DNA of 64,000 nt. Origin: Epiperipatus broadwayi. Taxonomy: Eukaryota; Onychophora; Udeonychophora; Euonychophora; Peripatidae. A program made the translations under genes and the position numbers. How positions within the stretch are numbered: the stretch's first letter is position 1; every line of letters begins with the position of its first letter. The notes under the pieces are model-generated. The model had not been told where the DNA came from, did not search any database, and saw only the letters and a program-made list of their open reading frames with translations. Where the stretch lies: NCBI GenBank assembly GCA_028023455.1, contig JAQFVV010006309.1, positions 3,329,482 through 3,393,481 of the forward strand, in the 5' to 3' direction. Shown in pieces: positions 58,641 to 64,000 of this stretch.

Positions 58641-58890
58641 GATCACCAAGATGCATATTTCATGCTGAATCAGCATTCATCAGTTGATCCAGATGATAAT
58701 CTCTTACACATATTTTTATTCTTCAGAATATATAGATAGTAAATTACTACAATTTGATCTTTAGTCTAACGAATGACTAATAAAAATCATTAATACTCTT
58801 CTATCAAGTGGTTTGTATCAAAGTTGTGAGGTCACTAAGATTGAAAAATCAATTAAGTTGTAGTAATTTGCTATCTATATATACTGAACA
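58641..58890. repeat. Hammerhead-repeat family 3, foldback copy
   Basis: The minus-strand half (about 58641-58755) carries the ribozyme core. The plus-strand half (about 58790-58890) matches the upstream part of the 39774 repeat (GTGGTTTGTATCAAAGTTGTG). They meet in inverted orientation through ATAGATAGTAAATTACTAC (58731) and its near-complement at 58858. It is the same foldback architecture as family 1. Confidence 0.65.
58645..58688 (-). ncRNA. Hammerhead ribozyme-like motif, family 3, best overall
   Basis: On the minus strand: ATCAA, CTGATGA (complement of 58677-58683), stem II ATGCTG-ATT-CAGCAT with six perfect pairs, GAAA, a TATGCAT stem III region, cleavage base C, TTGGT. Stem I makes five pairs including one U-G. 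Every catalytic residue matches the hammerhead consensus and stem II is the strongest of all copies here, so this is the best candidate for activity. Stem III is short (two pairs as a monomer). Confidence 0.72.
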
Positions 58891-61800
58891 ATGATAAAAA
58901 CATATGGAACAGATTGTGATTTTATCTTCTCATAGTTCTGTAATTTTATATCTTATGTTTTAAAATAAATGAAAAAGTGGAAATATATAATATTTAATTA
59001 TCTGAATAATCATTTGGCTAGCAACAAAATACTCTTCAAATATTTTAAATTCTTCTCATATGAAAATATTCATCTTCATACAATCTATAGTTACTTCTTA
59101 TTCTAATATCTCCATAATGAATTTGTACCAAATGATAAAATAATGCAGCAGTCAGAAAAGGCCTTTTATGCTACCAACTACATCATTAAGCACACTTGTA
59201 CTCGGAATAAATCAACATAATATTTACTTTAAAATAATGCAGGTGATAAATAAATAATACATGATAAATAAATTGAATAAGCAAATTTAATGTGACTTTT
59301 GAAATGTACTCGCATAATAATATTTAATAAAACTTTATTAAATTAGATTTTTTGAATAAATGGATGTAGTGATGGGAAGGAAACATAAATATATTTAATA
59401 ATAAAATATTTATTTACAATAGAATAATATTTTAATACAATAAAAGATATTTACAAGAGGGAGTAACTTTAATATCATGAATTACCACTGACTTTAAACA
59501 TTTGTCTGATTTAAAATAAAATATATTTTCTTTTAAGTAAATCCCTGTAAAAATTATAAATATGACATTTATGTTAGAATTTAAAAAGTTCTCACACTTT
59601 TATTTAATTAAGATACTAACCATAGAATATCAGATATATATGCTTATACACAGGCCACTAAAAATGATATTAAAACTATAATACCAGCAACGTTTAAAAA
59701 TCAGTATTGAACATAATTCTAATGACATTGCAAAGATAGCTAAATATTATGCAAAAATAATTATACAGGTTTAATTTTATTAATGCATGTAAGTGGCAAA
59801 ATAAAAGGGCTTAATACTAACAAAACTAACATCTCTAAATTAAATCTTAGTAGAGCTACCAAAATAATTGCATAGATGGATATTACTTTAAATGTTTTCA
59901 CATATTAAAATATACATTACTAATATAAAGTTAAAGGCAAAATGGATGGTGTTAAATAGATAAATGAACATCCAGTTACTCAATATTGCAGTGTTGAAGC
60001 AAGTAAACCACATTCTCTCTCTCATGGAGGGGCTTAACAAATACAATAATAACAAACCATCCTACTAAATGCCAAAATTGATACTTGTCACTAAGTCACA
60101 TATCAATTAATAAATGAACAAGGCATAAATTTATTAATAGTAAATGAAAAGTAACTCATACACAAACTATATGACAAAAACATGCTTTGTTTAAAAATAT
60201 ATTTAAAACAATCCACTACACTTGCAAAACAATATTAATATTAAGAATTTTAAAAGTTATCTCAACTCATACTCTGACTTCCAAAATATTTCAATCATTT
60301 ATATATCAAATATAGAAATGCTCTTTTACCCTGTGCATAGTAATAGCTTTTATGATACTGGAATATAACTGAGAACACTTAATAATTTATAATTGAAAAA
60401 TAAATCTTTTACCTGAATATTTTTTCTTACCAAATCCCTCTGAAAACATATATTATTATAAATATATCTTATAATATACCACATATAAAATAATAATTAG
60501 ATATGCATAAATCATATAACTATAATAATACTATATATATATATCAATTTCATACATAAAACAATAAATATATATTACACTTGTTTTGTTCTATTTAGCT
60601 AAATTGAGGGTTGAAAATTCTTTCATTATTTAGAATGAAAATTACCCTCTTTAATTGAAGAGTTCTTTTGTTGTTCCATTTTGCAAAAATATATAGCACA
60701 GTTTTATTAATGTAGAGGAAACAAATGAACAAGCAAACATTTGAAAGCAGAAGTTTCTTGAAAAAAACATTTTTGGCAATTTTAATTTTTAAATGGAGAT
60801 GAACTGAAAGCAAGTATAGCAAGATTAGTAATAAACAGATAACAAACAGTTCTATAATGATGTGATATTATTTTGTAATATAAAACATGAAGGAAATTCA
60901 AATTATTTTTTTCTTTTGTAGAGCAATAAAATATTCTTCTAATAAATGAATAGATCAATTATGAGTGAATGAATTATAATAATGCTAAGATATCTTATTT
61001 ACATTGGTGACTTTTTCAAAATATTAAGAAAATCTGGATAACATATGTTTTATCATAATTAGATAATGTAATTTAAAATGTTTATTTATTTTGTATTGTA
61101 AACTAATGATAACTTTAAAAACTCATTTTTGCATTTATTTTGCTAATTAAAAATATAATAATTTTCAAAATAGTTCCTGGTATAATAATAATAACTGTAT
61201 TTTAGTTATTATGTTGTCTACATATAAATTACTTTTCTTCTAAAGTAAAACTTTAGCTAAATATAAAAAGGAATGTCATTGATAATGGTAATTAACATAT
61301 ACAACTAATTAGTGCTTTAAATAATGAAATGTTAATAAAATGATTTTATAGCAAAATTTCAGAATTAATTAAAAGTCTATAAACAGAGTAAAAAATATAC
61401 ATATGAGTTTCCAGCTTAGCAGTGTCCAATATATTCTCAAATTCATAACACTGGAATTTTCTTCAGAACAATTTTACATTTTCCAATGAGATATGTTTTT
61501 ACAAACAAATGAACATGTACTGGCAGAGTAGACTTTCTTAAATGACTTTGGAGGTTTATACATCAACATTATTTAACTGATAAAATAATAAATTCTTAAA
61601 ATAAGCTTTTAAAAATTATGAGTTAAGTTGAACAGAAAAGAAGAACAAGAGAAGTAACTTTATTTTTCTGCATTTTTTAAACATGTGTGTGCTTGTTCTT
61701 TTTACTGCAAAGTTTGTCTCATGACTTTACTTAATCAATCACCAATTAGTAGTATAAGGGCAGGATTTTTGAAATTGATTAATAATTTTAACCTTTTATT

Positions 61801-62744
61801 ATTTCAGTTGCATAAAATACATTTGACCTTGATCTTTTATTAATTAAGAGATCTAAGAATAGATTTAAACACATGATGTCTAGACAATGAAAATAATTAA
61901 TTTTATTAACTTTATCTTAATTATTTAATAAAAATTATCTTTCTAATTTAAAGCAAATATATTTTTACTTTAAAATAAATACTTTTAACCTATTCAATAA
62001 CAATTTCTTAAGAGATTATCATTAAATCATTCTAATATTAAAAATACCATTTATAAAATATATTATTTTAAAAAAATACTTAACACTTTTAAACAATCCA
62101 TTTTTAAACTTCCGTCTTTTAACACACCCACATGTATATTCATACTCACATGCTACAAAATGATTAAAGTGACTTATAAAATTTACTGCAGGTTAAAAAA
62201 ATAGTATTTTAAAAAGAAAGCAGCAAAAACTAAATTTCCTTACTGAAATTCATTTAAAATAAAATCCATTTCAAACTAACTTTCCCTAATCTTAACATAT
62301 TAAATTCCAATTTCAAATAGATATTACATGAATTAACTGATGCTTTAGTAACTACTATTTTAAATATATTTTAACACAGATTAATAAATAATATTTTAAC
62401 AAATAGCAAAACAAAAAGTTCAATATAATTAACTCAAAATATAGTTCATTTTAAACTAACTTTTTTCCCAGTTTAATTTGTTAATTTTTGACTTCAACAA
62501 CTATTAAAACAATTAATTGATATTTTTTAACAATTATCATTCAAACATATTTAACAAAGATATGTTATCAATACTTTAGGGTATATAGTTAAGATTTTTT
62601 CAGGCTTATATTTCATTGAGTTAAAAAAAATTAGTGCTATCTATTAATTTAACCCTTTATGGGCTAAATATAAGGTTACAATATATATATATATGATGGC
62701 TCATATTTATATATTCATATATGCATATGTTTTTTTTATTTCAG
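58891..62744. other. AT-rich DNA, probably intronic
   Basis: There are only low-complexity ORFs and (TA)n runs. If the exon at 62745 is real, the part next to it is intron; the last bases before the exon (TTTTTTTTATTTCAG) form a strong 3' splice site. The motif GGTTACAATATATATATAT occurs near 62672. Confidence 0.5.
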
Positions 62745-62891
62745 AATGTTGTGTTCAAGCAAATGTAACCCCATCCTCCTGTGTAGAATTATTCTGTGAT
62801 CCTTTAAGTGGTCCTAATTCCATGGATATTCCTCCTAGTAATCTATTACTGTGTGGAAAGCAAGTTCAAAAAATGTTTCAGTGTTTGTCAG
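62745..62891 (+). CDS. Putative internal exon, DB-module-like cysteine-rich domain
   Basis: This 147-bp segment is much less AT-rich than its flanks. It is preceded by TTTTTTTTATTTCAG and followed by GTAATTG, giving CAG|GTAATT at the donor. It is open in one frame and has phase 1 at both ends, so it can be skipped or shuffled without frameshift. The translation has CCVQANVTPSSCVELFCDP near its start, then LLLCGKQVQKMFQCLSG: six cysteines, with the CC-x4-V-x4-C spacing of the DB module (Pfam DB), an extracellular disulphide-rich domain found with Ig and FN3 domains in ecdysozoan surface proteins. The remaining cysteines would lie in neighbouring exons outside what I can identify. The family assignment is from memory of the pattern; exon status is stronger than the domain call. 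Confidence 0.62.
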
Positions 62892-63765
62892 GTAATTGTT
62901 TGATTGAATTTTAATTTTAGAAAGGAAATCCATTTATGATTTATATAATGTATATTTAAACTCTTATAAAGAATTATGTAATCCTAGAATAATTGATTGA
63001 TATCAGATTTCTATATTCATTTAACCAGTTTTTTTTTTGCTAATTAGTTTTCTTCTGGAAGAAAATATTGTCTCTAACTATTGAATTTTTTTTTACTTTC
63101 ATTATGTTGTTCAAGATAATGACTTGGATTTTAACTAATTTATATTTTTGAATCCAGGGCAACTTATTTTTATTTTTACGTAAGCCTGATGCCAAATGAC
63201 TACATCATTTTTAAAAGTATACAAACATTAAAAAATGGCTACGATAAAATCCACCTAAATATTATATTTGTTGGAAGTCTTAGTTTTAAAATTGGAGTTC
63301 TTTTAAGTTTCTGGTAAAGAGAAGATCTTTATTTTTGCTCTACAGTTGAATTTGAAATTATTCAGAAAAATGTTTCCATTCTGTTCACATAAGCACAGAA
63401 AATGTTTTAAAGTGTAAATATGAGACTTTTTATTTTTAAATTAGTATGTATATATTTACTTTCTCTTCTATTTAACTTTTCATTACAGATTTCTATTAAA
63501 TTAGTGATTCTTTAAAGAAAAAGAAATTAATATTATTTTAAATTTTTTATCTTAGTATTTTATAATCTTTTTTTTTTAAAGATGTTCAAAACTTCTTCCA
63601 GTCTTAATGCATTGCTTTTATTTAAATCTTTATTTTAAAAAAAAAACACTTTTCTTAATATGTTTTATTTAACTTTACACTCTTTTCATATTCTAATGAA
63701 ATACTCGAAAAGCTTGAGCTGAGTCAAGCTACTAGGAAAAGGTATTTTTAAACCATATATATATT
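62892..63765 (+). other. Probable intron downstream of the exon
   Basis: AT-rich with poly-T runs. No second exon with good splice sites is seen before the repeat at 63770. Confidence 0.45.
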
Positions 63766-63769
63766 TATT

Positions 63770-64000
63770 TGCAAGGAAATCAAATCATATATCATGTGAC
63801 TTAATTTAATAAGCTTGTATTACAAATGTTATATAATGAACATTAATAGCTCTTAACAAGCTTTTCCAAATATCCTATCCCCAGGCCAGTTTCTAGCTGC
63901 TGGCTGTCATTAGTGATGTGCTAGGATAATCAGACATTAGATCTAAATATACCAGCCCAAGTTCAGAATTTATCTAATAGTTAACTATTAAGTAGAAAAT
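63770..64000 (-). repeat. Hammerhead-repeat family 2, copy cut by window end
   Basis: This matches 46104-46330 almost block for block (AAATCATATATCATGTGAC, AAGCTTGTATTACAAATG, TTAACTATTAAGTAGAAAAT) and continues past the window. The core on the minus strand (about 63885-63925) reads CTAATGA instead of CTGATGA and the stem III region is disrupted, so this ribozyme copy is dead. It may be the flank of another PLE beyond the edge. Confidence 0.8.

Noticed and set aside
62693-62744. ATG at 62693 as the start of a short gene containing the cysteine-rich segment
   Set aside because: The upstream part is AT-rich and includes the pyrimidine tract and AG of a strong splice acceptor; an internal exon explains the data better.

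Overview
The window is AT-rich (roughly three quarters A+T by eye) intergenic or intronic DNA from a eukaryote, most likely an invertebrate animal. It has no bacterial gene organisation, almost no long ORFs, many microsatellites, and decayed copies of nearly every class of metazoan transposable element. Only one segment looks like a host gene. It is a 147-bp exon at 62745-62891 (+), bounded by a pyrimidine-tract/AG acceptor and a CAG|GTAATT donor. It has symmetric 1-1 phase and encodes a cysteine-rich module resembling the DB module of Ig/FN3 surface proteins. If that is right, an ecdysozoan source (arthropod, perhaps a chelicerate) is plausible, and part of the window is introns of that gene.

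Layout. 1-7467: featureless AT-rich DNA with one 5'-truncated repeat. 7468-13189 and 20280-26322: two related non-autonomous LTR retrotransposons. Both have long LTRs (about 1.5-1.9 kb), 4-bp target duplications, a tRNA-Lys-like primer site and a single coiled-coil, basic Gag-like ORF without pol. The second is inserted inside an older ribozyme-bearing repeat. 14345-15650: a tRNA-derived SINE and a 180-bp foldback element. 29904-30227 and 40122-40326: foldback elements with 14-15 bp target duplications. 32158-37890: two decayed non-LTR retrotransposons on the minus strand. 38283-38797, 54149-54960 and 56253-56330: three copies of another LINE 3' end. 41694-46750: a decayed Penelope-like element (PLE) on the minus strand with large palindromic repeats on both sides. 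48092-50000: a young 337-bp satellite ending in an inverted monomer. 50241-50753: a mariner transposase relic. 52746-53189: an inverted SINE pair. 56537-57330: a minisatellite. 63770-64000: another PLE-type repeat running off the window.

The most interesting signal is hammerhead-ribozyme-like motifs. Three diverged repeat families (at 6-38 kb, 41-46 and 63.9 kb, and 39.9-40.5 and 58.7 kb) each carry the hammerhead core (CTGANGA, a short hairpin, GAAA, then NUH) with a foldable stem I. In each family the segment between GAAA and the cleavage base is a six-base palindrome: ACTAGT, ACCGGT or ATGCAT. Such a stem III is too short to be stable in a monomer but ideal for dimer formation. One family brackets the PLE reverse transcriptase in the same orientation, as known for PLE-encoded hammerheads. 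The other families look like short non-autonomous relatives that copy as foldbacks and tandem units.

The satellite monomers differ almost only by C-to-T changes at CpG, which suggests germline CpG methylation. No bacterial-type system, CRISPR array, rRNA or intact tRNA gene was seen.
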